A stretch of 64,000 bases of DNA from Alphaproteobacteria bacterium (GTDB lineage: Bacteria > Pseudomonadota > Alphaproteobacteria > Rhizobiales > Xanthobacteraceae). Where the stretch lies: contig JBBCGH010000001.1 in the NCBI GenBank assembly GCA_037200445.1, positions 4,771,162 through 4,835,161 on the forward strand. Direction: 5' to 3'. A model generated the notes under the pieces. The model had not been told where the DNA came from, searched no databases, and was given only the letters and a program-made list of their open reading frames with translations. The position numbers were made by a program, and so were the translations under genes. The first letter of the stretch is position 1; each line of letters starts with the position of its first letter. This document shows, piece after piece, positions 1 to 9,743 of the stretch.

Positions 1-1094
1 ACGCCGGCCGGCTGGTAGCCGGCCGGATGCGTGCCGATGGTCGCGCTCCCGGCCCACTGTCCGTTCGAGAGCTTCCAGAGATCGAGCGCGTTGGTCGCGG
101 CGTTGAACCAAAGCACGTCACTGGTGCCGTCATGATTGAACTCGCCGCTCGCGACCGGCAGCCACCCGGCCGGATGCAGGCCGACATCGACGCTGCCCGC
201 CCATTGGCCGTTCGAGAGCTTCCACAGGTCGGCGTCGCGGGTCGTGGCGTTGTACCAGATGAGATCACTCGTGCCGTCATGATTGAAATCACCGACAAGC
301 GCGGGCGAATAGCCCGCCGGATGGAGCCCGATGTCGACACTGGCCTTCCATTGCGCGAGGCTGGTCTTGAAAATCCCTGCACCAAGACCTGCGGCCGTTG
401 CGGCATTGTTCGGCGCCGTCAGCGCGAGCGAGCCCGCCAGCGAGGCGAGAATGTCGTAGTGATTATAGCTCGTGTTGTACGTGCCGGGATTGACGTTCGC
501 GCCGTAGAGAATTCCCGGGATCAGGTTGCTGGGCGACAACGAGTCGTCCTCGTCCCACACCACCATCAGCAGCGAGTGATGCGTCACGGCCATTGCGCGT
601 AGGCGCCGATATTGTCGCCAAGCCAGGCATCGGCCTGCGCGACCGTCCCGTCGTGCATGTCGTGATCGAGGTTCGGAACGACGAACGAGAATCTCCGGCA
701 GTTGGGAAAAATCGCTCGGGGAAAACGCTGATGTTGCGCTCGACAGATAGCCCTTCCGGAAACGACTCCCACGGATTGTGCCGCCGCGGGCTTCCGGGAT
801 CGACGTAGCCGACTAACCTCGCGCCCGCCCCCTGCAGCACCGTTGCGAGCGTCGGGCCGGATAGATTGTAATCGCTGTCATCCGCGACCCCAAACGTGCC
901 GCCCGCATAGAGCGCGTAGTAATTCGGCTGACTCGGATGCGTCAGGGCATGATAGTCGGTCAGCAGCGCGCCGCCGTTCGCCAGCGAATTGATGAACGGC
1001 GCCTGCGGGTTGCCGACGATCTCGCTTGCCGAATGATTTCCTCGACCACCACCACGATGTGGTCGTAGGCCGGCATGTTGTTGCTCGCGGGCAT
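1..1094 (-). pseudogene. Phosphoesterase (acid phosphatase/phospholipase C family) with VCBS/FG-GAP-like repeats; frameshifted and cut by the left edge
   Basis: Reading the minus strand across several frames gives a PF04185-type phosphoesterase. It starts near MPAYDHIVVVVEE, then NHSASEIVGNPQAPF, HPSQPNYYALYAGG, FVVPNLDHDMHDGT and LLMVVWDEDDS. It is followed by repeats of the form FNHDGTSDVLWFNAAT / LWKLSNGQWAGS (about 1-340), which resemble VCBS/FG-GAP beta-propeller repeats. At least four indels break the frame: near 1035 (one A too few in an A run), near 706 (one C too many), near 690, and near 590 (one G too few). The start at 1094 is approximate because the frames are broken, and no signal peptide could be placed. 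The 3' end is outside the window. Motif preservation on both sides of every break suggests recent decay or sequencing error rather than an old relic. Confidence 0.7.
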
Positions 1095-1199
1095 CCGGAC
1101 TTACCGCACTGAGGGGGCCGCGCGCCTCGCACGACCGAATCGTTCCGCATGTTAGCTGACGCGGTTAGCAGCCGCAGAATCTCGATGTGAGTTGCGCCT

Positions 1200-2518
1200 C
1201 TACACGTGCCGGTGCATCGCCGAGTCGGCCTTGGTGTCGCGCATGAACAAATAGACGACCAGCGATATGCCGATCATGAAGGTGAGATAGTAGTAGAACC
1301 ACTCCTCGCGGCCGATCGACTTGAACCAGAGCGCGACCGAGTCCGCGGTGCCGCCGAAGATCGAGACGGTGAGCGCATAAGGCAGCCCGACGCCGAGCGC
1401 GCGCGCACGGTCGTGGGGAACAGCTCGGCCTTCACCACCGCGTTGATCGAGGTGTAGCCCGACACGATCATCCAGGCCGCGCAATGAGCAGGAAGGCAGC
1501 GAGCGGGGTCTTCACCGCCTGCAGCGTCGTGAGGATCGGAATGGTGAACAGAACGCCGGTCACGCCGAATGCGATCAGCAGCCACTTGCGTCCTATCCTG
1601 TCGGAGATCGCCCCGTAAATCGGCTGCAGGCACATGCCGAAGACGAGCGCGCAGAACGTCACCATGGTGGTCTGATCGTCGGTCAGTCCGACCGACAGCT
1701 TGAGGAATTTCTGCATGTAGGTCGTGTAGGTGTAGAAAGCCGCGGTGCCGCCGGCGGTCATCCAATGACGAGCATCACTTCGCGCGGATAGCGTGCGAGC
1801 ATGCGCAGCGAGGAGGTATTCCGTGCGACACCCTTCGCGGCTTCGAAATGCTCGGTCTCGTGCAGATTGCGCCGCATGATCAGTGCGGTGACGGCGAGCA
1901 CCGCGCCGATGAAGAACGGAATGCGCCAGCCCCAGGCGCGAATCTCGTCGTTGGTGAGAAACACCTTCTGCAACACGAGCAGCACCAAGAGCGCGCAGAT
2001 CTGCCCGCCGATCAGCGTTACGTACTGAAGCTCGAGTAGAAACCGCGATGGCGCTGGTCCGCCATCTCGGTCAAATACGTGGCGCTGGTGCCGTACTCGC
2101 CGCCGAGGCTGAGCCCCTGCACGATGCGCGCGAGCGCGAGCAGGGTCGGCGCCATGATGCCGAATCGACGCGTAGGTCGGCGTCAGAGCGATCATCAGCG
2201 AGCCGAAGCACATCAGCGTGACCGAGAGCATCAGTGCGCCGCGCCGGCGTAATGGTCCGCCAGATAGCCGAACATCCAGCCGCCGAGCGGCCGCACGATG
2301 AAGCCGATCGCGAACAGCACCGCGGCGTTGAGCTGCTGCACCACAGGATCGGAGTTCGGGAAGAAGGCCGGCGCGAAATAGAGCGCGAAGGCCGCGTAGG
2401 CGTAGAAGTCGTACCACTCGACCAGGTTGCCGACCGATCCGATGAAGATCGCCTTGATGCGCCGCCGCATGTCGGCGAAGTCGAGATGGTCCGGTTCGGC
2501 GGCGGCGGAGACGGCCAT
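1200..2518 (-). pseudogene. kgtP: KgtP-like MFS metabolite:H+ symporter, multiply frameshifted
   Basis: Stitched together, the frames give a full-length MFS transporter closely resembling E. coli alpha-ketoglutarate permease: [105 protein letters not shown] and VRALGVGLPYALTVSIFGG. It would import a dicarboxylate across the inner membrane. At least six single- or two-base indels break it (near 2240, 2160, 2023, 1755, 1483 and 1405), mostly in short homopolymers or GC repeats. No extra in-frame stops were noticed in the stitched protein. As written it cannot make a functional transporter. The substrate is inferred from overall similarity only. Confidence 0.75.
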
Positions 2519-2675
2519 GGGGCACCCGCGACGTGAGAGAGTGGATAATGCGCCGGAACTCCGGTGAGTTCCAGTTTGTTGCCCGCAGGAAGCGACGAGC
2601 CGGCGTGTGGTTCGGTGCGTCGTTTAGGTGCAAAGAAAAGAGTATGCTACCATAATTTTAGCTTGGGAGAACACC

Positions 2676-3083
2676 ATGCGACGTGCCGCCCTCCATGCCG
2701 CCACTCTCGGCTTCGCGATGTTCGCCGCTCCTCACCTGGCCGCCGCGCAGCAGACGCCGGTCAGCACGACGCAAGTGCTGCGCGAGGATCTTGGCGGCTT
2801 GCTGGGACAGGAAACGATCATGCTGGTCGCCACGATCCAGCCCGGCGGCACAATCGCGTGGCACACGCATCCCTACGGCCACGAAATTTCCTACGTCGTC
2901 GCGGGCAGCCTCACGCTCGAAATCGACGGGCAAAATCCGCGCACGCTCAAGCCGGGTGATGGATTCCACATCCAACCCGGCACGCCGCACAGCGTTAAAA
3001 ACGAGACCGGCGACACGGCGCAAATCGTCGTCGTGCGCATCACGGCGAAGAACCTGCCGATCGCCGTGCCGTTTGCGCGCTAG
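2676..3083 (+). CDS. Secreted single-domain cupin protein
   Basis: Small protein (135 aa from the chosen start) with a Sec-type signal peptide of about 25 residues (MRRAALHAATLGFAMFAAPH, ending AAAQQ) and one cupin domain. Motif 1 is seen as WHTHPYGHE and motif 2 as PGDGFHIQPGTPHSV, so the usual metal-binding His/Glu set is present. The ATG at 2676 is preferred over an ATG 48 bases upstream because GGGAG lies six bases before it and the signal peptide then starts cleanly. It is on the plus strand between two broken minus-strand genes and is itself intact. Small exported cupins of this kind have no fixed function; metal binding is likely, substrate unknown. Confidence 0.8.
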   Translation: MRRAALHAATLGFAMFAAPHLAAAQQTPVSTTQVLREDLGGLLGQETIMLVATIQPGGTIAWHTHPYGHEISYVVAGSLTLEIDGQNPRTLKPGDGFHIQPGTPHSVKNETGDTAQIVVVRITAKNLPIAVPFAR

Positions 3084-3107
3084 ATGATGCGGGCGCCCCC
3101 AACGCAA

Positions 3108-4775
3108 TCACGTTGGCGCATTCAGCATCGTGTCCGCGGCGATCCTGATCACCGGCGCCGCGATGCTCTCGATCATCACGTTGGATGCAGGCGGCTTGCC
3201 TGAGGCGAGCGACCGCTCGATCGCGCCGCTCAAGTCCTCGGCGCGCTCCACATATTCGCCGTGGCCGCCGAGCGCCGCGACCGCGAGGTCGTAGCGCGCG
3301 GGCGTCAGATCGCAGCCGTGCATCCGCTCGCGCCCGTATTCGCGCAGCTGGATCTGGCTTTCGGCATTCCACAGCGCGTCGTTGCCGAGCACGGCGACGA
3401 ACGGCAGCCTGCGCCGCACCGCGGTCTCGAACTCCGAGAGATGGAAGCCGATGGTGCCGTCGCCGAGCACCGCGAAGATCGGCGCGCTCGGCTCCACCAG
3501 GCGCGCCGCGTTGGCGAAGGAGAGTGAGCCGCCGATCGAGCCGCCGACGCCGTTGATCATGCGCCGGCGCACGGGAAGCATGCTCTGGCCCCATTGGGCG
3601 AACTCGCCGCCGTCGCAGATCAGCACCGTGTCGGTGGTCGCGCTCCACATAAGGCCGCAGCGCGCGAAACACCTGCCGCGGGATGCAGCCGGCCCGGCGT
3701 TTGCCCCACGACGCTCGCCCAGGCAGTTGGCCGGTTGTCGAGCGCGGCACGCGCCTCTTTCAGCCAGGCGCCGTCGCGCGGCTTCATGCTGGCAGCGCGG
3801 CGGATCAGCGTTCGGCGGCGCCGCGCACATCCGCGATGCTGCCCAGCACCAGCCGCCCGTCCATCTCCTTCGCGGCGCGCTCGACCAGCGCAGCCTCCGG
3901 ATCGATCGAGATCAGCCGCACCGCCGGGTCGAACGACGAGCCGCTCGCCCACTTGGTGGTGAAGTCGAGTGCCTTGCCGACCAGCACGATGAGATCGGCC
4001 CGGCGCACGAGATCGGAGAACGCACCGAGCGTCGCGTCTGCGATGCCGCGCGGCTTTCGAGGATGACGGCAGGCGTTTGAGTCGCGCCTTCGAGCCGGGA
4101 GAGCAGCGCGCGCCCGCTCACATTGGAGAGCTGCGGGCCCGCAAAGATGAGCGGCCTTGCGGCGGACGAGACCGCGGCCAGCGTTGCATCCGCGACCGCG
4201 TCGCTCAGCGCAGGCGCCACCGAGGGCCGTGCGTCCGGCCACACGATGGCGTTGCTCTCGACACGCTCTTCGAGCAGGTCGGATGGCAGGCTCAGGTGCA
4301 CCGGCCCGGGCCGGCCCGAAGTGGCGATGCGGATCGCTTCGCCGACGTCACGTCCCAGCGTCGCGGCGGACGTCGCGGTGAACGAGGCCTTGCTGACCGG
4401 CGCCGCCATCTCGGCCTGGCGGATTTCCTGGAAGCCGCCGCGGCCGAGCTCCCAGGTCGCCGCATGGCCGGAGAGCAGCACCATCGGCGACTCTGAGCCG
4501 AGTGCGGTGCAGAGCGCGCCGACCGCGTTCGCGTGACCCGGGCCGCCGGTGACGATCGCGATGCCGACCTTGCCGGTGAGGCGTCCCCACGCGTCCGCCA
4601 TGAACACGGCCGCCTGCTCATGGCGCACATGCACGAGATCGAGCTTCGCCTCGATCGCGGCATCGAAGATCGACATGATGTGATTGCCGGAAAGCGTGAA
4701 CACGCGGTCGCACCCGAGCCGCGCCAGCGAGCGCGCCACGATGTCGGCGCCGCGCAGCGCCTTCTCTTCAGTCAT
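3108..4775 (-). pseudogene. Thiamine-diphosphate-dependent enzyme (acetolactate synthase-like), multiply frameshifted
   Basis: The N-terminal part (to about 4050) reads as a TPP-family PYR domain with LGCDRVFTLSGNHIMSIFDA and VRHEQAAVFMADAWGR, the latter carrying the Glu that activates the cofactor. The C-terminal part (3108 to about 3635) is a PP domain with LGDGTIGFHLSEFETAV followed by GNDALWNAE, the GDG...N cofactor and metal motif. The central domain is spread over the other frames. The reading frame changes at least four times (near 4045, 3825, 3695 and 3640). The gene lies 20 bp downstream of the metallo-hydrolase gene and probably belonged to its operon. The exact reaction (acetolactate synthase, decarboxylase or lyase) cannot be told. 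A second, intact member of the same superfamily is at 56151-57833. Confidence 0.75.
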
Positions 4776-4795
4776 TCAAAGAACTCCGCAATCGC

Positions 4796-5728
4796 CTAAA
4801 GCCGCCCGAACGAGTGATAGACGTTCCTGGTGTGATTGATGCCGAGCTGCGGATTGCCGGCAGCCCATGTCTCGTTGAGGTCCTTCAGCGGATCGAGCGC
4901 CAGCACCTCGGCCTCGGTCTTGCCCTCGTCGAACAGCTTCTTGATGCGGTCATGGGATGTCACCAGCATCGCGCGGAATTCCTCGACGTCCTTCTTGTTG
5001 GCGAGCGGGCCGTGACCAACCACGACTTTGGTGTCGTCGTTGATGACCTTGAGATAGGTATCCGAGGCGCGGATCATGCCGCGCACGTCGCCGCCGTTGC
5101 GGTAATCGATGCTCTGGTAGCGCTTGAGATTGTTCACCGTATCGCCGGTGCACAGTACGTTGGCATCTGCGAAATACACCCAGGTGTCGCCGTCGGTGTG
5201 CGCGTTGGCAATGTAAGTAAGCTGCGCCTTGCGCCCGCCGGTTTCGAGCGCGAAAGAGCCGCCGAAGTAAGTCTGCTTCGGCAATCCCTCCGGCGGGATC
5301 TGCGGCACCACCTGCCCGGTCTGCTGCGACACCGATCCGCCGGCGAGCCGCACGCGGATATTGTCGTGCGCCACCACGATCGCGCCGTCCTTGGCGAAAT
5401 TCGCGTTGCCGCCGGTGTGGTCGCCATGGAAATGCGTGTTGATCAGGTATTTCACCGGCAGCGGCGAGATCGCCTTGATCGCCGCCTTGATCTTGTCGGA
5501 GAGCGGCGCGTACTGGCTGTCCACCATGATGATGCCGTCGGTGCCGACCGCGATCGTGATGTTCCCGCCCGCCCCTTCCAGGCGGTAGGTGTTGTGGCCG
5601 AGATCGGTGGTCTTGATCTGGACCTTGTCCCAGTCGATCAGCGGCGGAGGCGGGGGCTGCGTTGAGGTTTGCGCGATGGCGGCGCCGGCGATCATGGCCG
5701 CCATAGCGGCAAGCGCGAGTTTCAGCAT
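4796..5728 (-). CDS. Exported metallo-beta-lactamase-fold hydrolase
   Basis: The protein starts with a Sec-type signal peptide (MLKLALAAMAAMIAGAAIAQ), a proline-rich linker, then an MBL fold with THFHGDHTGG (H99, H101, D103, H104), CTGDTVNN and VVVGHGPLANKKD supplying the remaining metal ligands. It is therefore a periplasmic metal-dependent hydrolase, probably binuclear zinc. The start at 5728 has GGGAG five bases upstream; an ATG at 5740 is possible. It follows the amidohydrolase gene by about 25 bp and precedes the broken TPP enzyme by 20 bp, so the three look like one operon. The substrate is unknown. Similar exported MBL proteins are often called beta-lactamase-like, but nothing here shows antibiotic hydrolysis. 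Confidence 0.85.
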   Translation of the reverse strand: MLKLALAAMAAMIAGAAIAQTSTQPPPPPLIDWDKVQIKTTDLGHNTYRLEGAGGNITIAVGTDGIIMVDSQYAPLSDKIKAAIKAISPLPVKYLINTHFHGDHTGGNANFAKDGAIVVAHDNIRVRLAGGSVSQQTGQVVPQIPPEGLPKQTYFGGSFALETGGRKAQLTYIANAHTDGDTWVYFADANVLCTGDTVNNLKRYQSIDYRNGGDVRGMIRASDTYLKVINDDTKVVVGHGPLANKKDVEEFRAMLVTSHDRIKKLFDEGKTEAEVLALDPLKDLNETWAAGNPQLGINHTRNVYHSFGRL

Positions 5729-5753
5729 CACTTCTCCCATCCTTTTTTCTCTT

Positions 5754-6707
5754 TCAGGCCGCGGTCTTCGCAAATCCGTAGAGCGCCTCCGGGTTGCTCA
5801 CCAAAATGCGCCGGCGCTGCGCCTCGTCCGGCGCCCACGCGGTGAGCAAATCAAACAGCGTCGCGTCGTTCGGTTTATGCTCGGGCTTCTCGGTCGGGTG
5901 CGGCCAGTCGGAGCCCCACACCATGCGTTCGGGCGCGGCTTTGAGATACGCCTGCGTGACCGCCGTCTTGTCCGCATAAGCCGGCGCGCCGGAGTTGGTG
6001 TCCATGTAGGCGCCCGAGAGCTTCACCCAGGTGCGGCCTTTGTCGATCATGCGGCGGATGATCGCGAAGGCCTGATGATCGAGCGGGTTCGGCTGCGGCA
6101 GGCGCCCCATGTGGTCGAACACGACCTGCGTCGGCAGGCCTTCGAGCAGCGCGGCGTTCTCGACGATCTGGTCGGCGCGCATGTGAATCTGGACGTGCCA
6201 GTTGAGATCGGCGATACGTTTGGCGAGCGGCTCGATCATGTCGATCGACACCGCCGCGGAGCGCGGGTCGAACACCGTGAAGCGGATGCCGCGGATGCCG
6301 CCGTCGTTCAGCGTCTTGAGCTCCGCGTCGGTCACGGTCGGATGCACCACCGCGACCCCGCGCGTCTTCTCGCGTCCGAGCTGTTCGATGCCGTCGAGCG
6401 TGACGCGGTTATCGGTCACGTAAGCCGCGGGCGTTACGATCACGGTGCGCGTGGTGCCGAGGCGTTGCTGCAGCAGGCGATACTGCGCGACCGCGGCATT
6501 CTCCTGCATGCGCGACTGCGGGCCCGGGCGCGCGGGCGGGAAGCGCTCGCCGTCATAGATGTGCATGTGGCAGTCGCAGGCGTTCGTGGGCGCCTTGAGC
6601 TTCGGCGCATCGGTGCCGGTAGAATTGGGAACATTGTGCTGGGCGAAGCCCGGTGTTGCCGCCATCGCCAGCCCTCCTGCAAGAAACGTCCGGCGCTTGA
6701 TACGCAT
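5754..6707 (-). CDS. Tat-exported amidohydrolase (amidohydrolase_2 family)
   Basis: A 317 aa protein with a twin-arginine signal (RIKRRTFLAGG, then a hydrophobic stretch ending GFAQ). The TIM-barrel metal-dependent hydrolase begins with DCHMHIYD (H47 and H49), continues with QIHMRADQIV and FDHMGR, and ends with WGSDWPHP supplying the late Asp. This pattern matches the amidohydrolase-2 group that includes 2-pyrone-4,6-dicarboxylate hydrolase and 4-sulfomuconolactone hydrolase-like enzymes. A lactone or cyclic carboxylate substrate is a reasonable guess. It is the first gene of a probable three-gene minus-strand operon with the MBL hydrolase and the TPP enzyme. Two secreted hydrolases plus a TPP enzyme and a dicarboxylate-type permease suggest organic-acid catabolism, which is inference. 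Confidence 0.85.
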   Translation of the reverse strand: MRIKRRTFLAGGLAMAATPGFAQHNVPNSTGTDAPKLKAPTNACDCHMHIYDGERFPPARPGPQSRMQENAAVAQYRLLQQRLGTTRTVIVTPAAYVTDNRVTLDGIEQLGREKTRGVAVVHPTVTDAELKTLNDGGIRGIRFTVFDPRSAAVSIDMIEPLAKRIADLNWHVQIHMRADQIVENAALLEGLPTQVVFDHMGRLPQPNPLDHQAFAIIRRMIDKGRTWVKLSGAYMDTNSGAPAYADKTAVTQAYLKAAPERMVWGSDWPHPTEKPEHKPNDATLFDLLTAWAPDEAQRRRILVSNPEALYGFAKTAA

Positions 6708-6854
6708 GCGTCGCCTCCTCCGCGGTCTTATGCCGCGCGGGCCTTAGTGTAGCGCAAACGCCGCGCCCCGCGATGGCTCCGGAACGGCCATCTGCTTGAC
6801 CCGCAACGCATGGGTCCCGCACAGTGCCTTGCGGTTGAATCGGGGGCGGGGCTG

Positions 6855-8219
6855 ATGCGCGCGGGTCTTGCATTGCTGTTGGCTGGCTTGGCGGCAACGG
6901 CCGCGCTGGCCGACAAGCGGGTCGACCCGGATCCCGCGTTCCTCCCGAAGGCGCGCACCGCCGGGACCGCGCGGGTCGAGCCGCACTACGATCTCCCCAG
7001 CGAAAAGGCGCCGTTCTGGGCACGCTTCCTCGTCTGCGCCGGGAACCTCACGGCGATCCGCGATGTCGGTCAGGCGCTTCCGGCGTCAAAGGACGAACTC
7101 GACAAGGCGATCGCGGACTATCGCAAGCGCGCCGCGGACCTGCTGGCCTATCGGGCGAAGACGGACACGAAAGCGGCGCCGCTCGATGCCGATGCCGAGG
7201 TTTCCAAGATCCGTAGCGGCGCGATGGAATTCCTGCCGGCCGACATCAAGCGCATCGGCGTCGAGACGATGACGAAGCGCGCGACCGAACGCTACATCTT
7301 CTGTCAACTCACGCGCGACTGGTACGATGTGCAGAACGGCGCGAAGCAGGAGACCGCGGCGGCGGATCAGGAGAAGCTCACCGCCGAGTACGAAGCGGCG
7401 ATGAAGCAGATCGCCGAATTGTCGGCGAAGCCGCCGAACGTGTGGCAGCCCAAGGGGGCGATGTCGTCGATGATCAGGCCCAAGGTGGTGCAGCCCGAGC
7501 CGGCGGCGCCGCGTCGCAAGGGTCCGCAAGACGAGCCGATGCCAAACGCGAAGGTGGTCGTGCCCTCCGTCGGCACGCCGGTTTCGACACATCCGAAGGA
7601 CGCGATTGTCGGCAGCGACGTGGCGAGCGCGGTGGCGCGCGCCACGTTCATGGGCCGCCCCCTCTGGTCGGCGGTTGCCGAATGCTCTGCGCGCTCGGAG
7701 GTGGTGCAAGCCAAGATGGGTTACAACACGCAACAGCAGACCAACCACTTCATCGAGCGCGCCGCCTATCTGATGTGGGGCGATCGCGAAGTCGAAAAGG
7801 CCAACGCGATCCCGATCGCCATGAAGGAGCGCGACCGGTTGCGGCCCCGCGCCGCCGCGCTGTGGGACGCGTACCGGCAGGAGCACGCGGGCGACATTCC
7901 GCCTGAAGTCTGGGCCGAGATTTGCACCGGCGTTGAGAAGCACGCATACGACTATTCGCAGCGCTTGCGCGCAGCGCGTCAGGCGCAGCAGAACCGCGAA
8001 TACGCCGAGTATTTGAAAAAGTTCTACGAGGCGCGCAACGCAACCGCGGCCGGAACCGAGACCACGTCGGGCGGCTATTACATGCCGTCCCGCAACACCT
8101 CTTTGGACGCGGCGGCCGCAGCTTCGCGCGCCGAGCACCAGCGCAACATGCAGTCGTATAAGGACAACATCGCTCGCATCAAGTCGGAGATCCGCGCGAT
8201 CGACCGGAAATATCGCTGA
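6855..8219 (+). CDS. Secreted protein of unknown function
   Basis: A 454 aa protein with a clear Sec signal peptide (MRAGLALLLAGLAATAALAD). The mature part is alanine- and charge-rich, mostly predicted helical, with a basic/proline linker near residues 200-235. It contains two cysteine-bearing segments (FLVCAGNLTAIRD and FCQLTRDWYD) and a C-terminal half with VWAEICTGVEKHAYDYSQR. No known domain was recognised. The ATG at 6855 is chosen because it begins the signal peptide; an upstream ATG at 6810 would add 15 unrelated residues. Its TGA stop overlaps the ATG of the following hydrolase by one base (TGATG), so the two are probably translated together. Confidence 0.75.
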   Translation: MRAGLALLLAGLAATAALADKRVDPDPAFLPKARTAGTARVEPHYDLPSEKAPFWARFLVCAGNLTAIRDVGQALPASKDELDKAIADYRKRAADLLAYRAKTDTKAAPLDADAEVSKIRSGAMEFLPADIKRIGVETMTKRATERYIFCQLTRDWYDVQNGAKQETAAADQEKLTAEYEAAMKQIAELSAKPPNVWQPKGAMSSMIRPKVVQPEPAAPRRKGPQDEPMPNAKVVVPSVGTPVSTHPKDAIVGSDVASAVARATFMGRPLWSAVAECSARSEVVQAKMGYNTQQQTNHFIERAAYLMWGDREVEKANAIPIAMKERDRLRPRAAALWDAYRQEHAGDIPPEVWAEICTGVEKHAYDYSQRLRAARQAQQNREYAEYLKKFYEARNATAAGTETTSGGYYMPSRNTSLDAAAAASRAEHQRNMQSYKDNIARIKSEIRAIDRKYR

Positions 8220-9229
8220 TGAACTGGCCTCAGGCGAGCGGCGAATTCCGCCTCGGCAATTTCGCCCTGCAATCGGGGGAGACCATTCGCGACGCACGTC
8301 TGGTCTGGAAGGCGCACGGCACGCTGGCGCCTGGGCGCGACAATGTGGTGCTCTATCCTTGCAGCTATGGCGCCAAGCACGAAGACCTGGAGTGGCTGAT
8401 CGGGCCTGAGGGCATTCTCGATCCGACGCGCTGGTTCATCGTCATCCCGAACATGTTCTCCAACGGCGTGTCATCGGGCGCCGCGGATACGCCGGATTAT
8501 CCGAAACTGGTGACCTCATGGGACAGCGTTGCGGCGCAGCGGCGCATGCTGTCCGAAGAGTTCGGGATCGATCGGCTCCACGCCGTGTACGGCTTCTCGA
8601 TGGGCGCCCAGCAAGCCTATCACTGGGCCTCGCTCTATCCTGACGCGGTCGCGCGCGCGATCGTGGTGTGCGGAAGCGCCCGCACCGCCGAACACAACAA
8701 GGTTTTCCTTTCGGGGCTGCTGCGCACCTTCGAGGCCGCACCGGAACATCTCGGCGACGGCCGGTTCTCGGCGGAACCGAAGGCGACGCTGCGCGCCATC
8801 GGCCATATCTATGCGGGCTGGGCGTTGAGCCAGGACTTCTATCGGGAAAGCCTGCACCTCACCGCGCTCGGTGCGCCCGATCTCGACACGTATCTCCGCA
8901 ACGACTGGGAGGCCTCCTTCGCGCGCCGCCGCGCCGCGAACTGCTATGCCCAGCTCGTCACCTGGTATCACGGCGATATCAGCGCCAACCCGCTCTATCA
9001 GGGTGACCTCACGCGGGCTCTGAAGGCGATCAAGGCGCGCGTGCTGTTGTTGCCGAGCGAAACCGACCTTTATTTCCGCGTCGCCGACAATGCGCAGGAG
9101 CTCGCGCATCTCGCCAACGCCGAGTTGCTGCCGATCCCGAGCGTCTGGGGTCATCGTGCGGGCAATCCCGCCGCAAACCCGCGCGACGCGGCGTTCCTCA
9201 ATGAAGCTGTCCGGCGCTGGCTTGAGTAG
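8219..9229 (+). CDS. MetX-like alpha/beta hydrolase (homoserine O-acetyltransferase family)
   Basis: A 336 aa alpha/beta-hydrolase of the MetX group. The nucleophile elbow is YGFSMGAQQAYHWA (S128); the acid is in LLPSETDLYF and the catalytic His in VWGHRAGNP near the C-terminus. Early conserved segments are VVLYPCSYGAKHEDLEW and FIVIPNMFSNG. True MetX acetylates homoserine in methionine synthesis, but this protein lacks several segments expected of MetX and may be a hydrolase or acyltransferase for another substrate. It starts inside the stop codon of the upstream secreted protein gene, implying translational coupling. No SAM riboswitch-like leader was seen. Confidence 0.8.
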   Translation: MNWPQASGEFRLGNFALQSGETIRDARLVWKAHGTLAPGRDNVVLYPCSYGAKHEDLEWLIGPEGILDPTRWFIVIPNMFSNGVSSGAADTPDYPKLVTSWDSVAAQRRMLSEEFGIDRLHAVYGFSMGAQQAYHWASLYPDAVARAIVVCGSARTAEHNKVFLSGLLRTFEAAPEHLGDGRFSAEPKATLRAIGHIYAGWALSQDFYRESLHLTALGAPDLDTYLRNDWEASFARRRAANCYAQLVTWYHGDISANPLYQGDLTRALKAIKARVLLLPSETDLYFRVADNAQELAHLANAELLPIPSVWGHRAGNPAANPRDAAFLNEAVRRWLE

Positions 9230-9312
9230 GGCCCGCGGCGGGCTCGGAACCTTTTTGCATGCCTGTCGTTTTTCACGCGGAAGACCATCGCGGACCAGCG
9301 GTAGGAGGCAGC

Positions 9313-9612
9313 ATGAGCAACGCCAAAGCAACGCAGACAGACTGTGAGCCTGTCACCGACCTGGTAACCGATCAGGAGATTGCCCGGCGATGGCACATGT
9401 CGGATACGGCGGAGCGCTCGTTTATCGACTCGATCGAAAAGTCAGCGGCGCATGGGTACGGACCAGCCTTCCCGGCGCGGCAAAAGAACGGCATGCGTTC
9501 ATGGTCTGACATCGAGGCGTTCCTCAGTGCTCGCTATAACGTCAGCGTTCGCGCACCGAAAATCGTTGACGGTGAGGAACAATGGCCTGATCAAGTGCAC
9601 GTAGCGCAGTGA
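9313..9612 (+). CDS. Small protein, possibly MerR/excisionase-like DNA-binding
   Basis: A 99 aa protein with a very strong Shine-Dalgarno (AGGAGG at 9303-9308, four bases before the ATG), which fixes the start. The middle reads TDQEIARRWHMSDTAERSF and later QKNGMRSWSDIEAFL. This resembles the helix-turn-helix plus wing of AlpA/excisionase-type small DNA-binding proteins, but the match is weak and is inference. It has no signal peptide or membrane segment. It follows the MetX-like gene by about 80 bp in the same direction. Confidence 0.55.
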   Translation: MSNAKATQTDCEPVTDLVTDQEIARRWHMSDTAERSFIDSIEKSAAHGYGPAFPARQKNGMRSWSDIEAFLSARYNVSVRAPKIVDGEEQWPDQVHVAQ

Positions 9613-9743
9613 TCCTGCGCAGCCCCGCATCGCGAAACATGCCGGCTTGCGCAGGCGCAGCCGGCGCATCCCTTAGAACAATCGCTTTCGGAAAGAGTTG
9701 CGCGCGTCTTCGGCGGGCCATCGCCCGCCAATGACGCGGAGGG

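Noticed and set aside
8219-9229. Calling the MetX-like hydrolase metX
   Set aside because: Catalytic residues fit the superfamily, but homoserine-specific segments and a methionine-gene context are missing.
9712-9729. GGCGGGC/GCCCGCC hairpin after the small gene at 9313 as a terminator
   Set aside because: The stem is only seven bases and no T run follows on either strand.
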